DNA of 6,143 bases from Chitinophagaceae bacterium (lineage in GTDB: Bacteria; Bacteroidota; Bacteroidia; Chitinophagales; Chitinophagaceae), in assembly GCA_947452875.1 (NCBI GenBank), contig CANGEZ010000140.1:1-6143 (forward strand), given 5' to 3'. Shown piece by piece: positions 5,660 through 6,143 of this stretch; the first letter of the stretch is position 1, and the number at the start of each line of letters is the position of its first letter. The notes under the pieces are model-generated. The model was given only the letters and a program-made list of their open reading frames with translations. It was not told where the DNA came from and did not search any database. The position numbers were made by a program, and so were the translations under genes.

Positions 5660-6143
5660 ATGCCTGATTTTCAATTCCCCGAACAAACCCAATATTACAA
5701 AGGAAAAGTAAGAGACGTTTATACCATCAAAGACCAATTGTTGGTTATGATTGCAAGCAATAGAATTTCCGCCTTTGATGTAATTCTTCCTCATCCAATT
5801 CCATTCAAAGGACAAGTACTCAATCAAATTGCCGCTCATATGCTAAAAGCTTGCAGTGATATTTGTCCCAATTGGTTACTAAGTTCTCCTGCTCCCAATG
5901 TCAGTATCGGTCGCAAATGCGAACCTTTCAAAATCGAAATGGTGGTAAGAGGTACGCTAACTGGTCATGCTTGGAGAACTTACAACTCTGGACAAAGAAT
6001 TTTATGTGGCGCAACAATGCCTGATGGGATGAAAGAAAATGATTTTTTCCCTACACCAATTATCACACCTTCTACAAAAGCTTCAGAAGGTCATGATGAA
6101 GATATCTCCGCTGAAGAAATTATTGCCAACGGTTTAGCTAACA
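5660..6143 (+). CDS. purC: Phosphoribosylaminoimidazole-succinocarboxamide synthase (SAICAR synthase), 5' part
   Basis: The enzyme joins CAIR and L-aspartate, using ATP, to give SAICAR in de novo purine synthesis in the cytoplasm. The frame is open from ATG 5660 to the window edge, giving 161 codons of a protein usually about 240 to 310 residues long; the rest lies to the right. Motifs in order are: YKGKVRD (13-19), the N-terminal nucleotide-binding hallmark; ASNRISAFDVILP (32-44), the first SAICAR synthase signature, with Asn34 where Asp is common; PFKGQVLNQ (48-56); VVRGTLTGHAW (95-105), where RGYLTG is usual; and TPSTKASEGHDE (136-147), the second signature. The spacing resembles the longer, yeast ADE1-like form. 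The start is well placed, with MPDF about ten residues before the YxGKVRD motif. It is transcribed away from the receptor; the neighbours give no functional link. Confidence 0.93.
   Translation, partial: MPDFQFPEQTQYYKGKVRDVYTIKDQLLVMIASNRISAFDVILPHPIPFKGQVLNQIAAHMLKACSDICPNWLLSSPAPNVSIGRKCEPFKIEMVVRGTLTGHAWRTYNSGQRILCGATMPDGMKENDFFPTPIITPSTKASEGHDEDISAEEIIANGLAN

Noticed and set aside
5645..5839. 64-codon minus-strand open frame
   Set aside because: It is antisense to the start of purC, whose motifs are well conserved in the plus frame.

Overview
The window is about 6.1 kb of AT-rich DNA from a member of the Bacteroidota, probably near Chitinophagaceae/Sphingobacteriia. Supporting signs are: a TonB-dependent receptor with an N-terminal carboxypeptidase-regulatory-like domain; two lipoproteins with Bacteroidota-style lipoboxes; genes without Shine-Dalgarno sequences; at least one exact TTTG/TAnnTTTG (-33/-7) promoter; and C5/G5 palindromic intergenic repeats. 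The family-level placement is inference; no rRNA is present to confirm it.

Layout from left to right. (1) Positions 1-68, minus strand: the first 22 codons of a secreted protein that runs off the left edge; only its signal peptide is visible. (2) 69-342: no intact gene. It holds a perfect AT-rich inverted repeat, a 63-codon reading frame broken by one TGA, and the promoter of the next gene. (3) 343-1155, plus: a lipoprotein glutaminyl-peptide cyclotransferase of the plant/bacterial beta-propeller type. (4) 1156-1475: a repeat-rich gap between converging genes, with two inverted copies of a C5/G5 palindrome, a heptamer array, a 21-bp tandem duplication and a minus-strand intrinsic terminator. 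(5) 1476-2723, minus: a lipoprotein with two FAS1 (fasciclin) domains. (6) 2786-5521, minus: a TonB-dependent outer-membrane receptor, 62 bp upstream of the FAS1 gene and probably co-transcribed with it. (7) 5522-5659: a divergent promoter region. (8) 5660-6143, plus: the first 161 codons of purC (SAICAR synthase), cut by the right edge.

How the genes may fit together. The receptor and FAS1 lipoprotein look like a two-gene envelope operon, with the lipoprotein in the place where SusD-type partners often sit; the cargo is unknown. The glutaminyl cyclase may act on its neighbours' products: the receptor (AYA|Q) and the left-edge protein (LTA|Q) both have predicted signal-peptidase I sites that would expose an N-terminal glutamine, the substrate of this enzyme. 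purC is a housekeeping purine gene with no evident link to the rest. I found no CRISPR array, transposase, tRNA or rRNA, and no convincing novel multi-gene system. The most notable points are the glutamine/cyclase link, the receptor-FAS1 pairing, and a palindromic repeat that supplies the stop codon of the cyclase gene.
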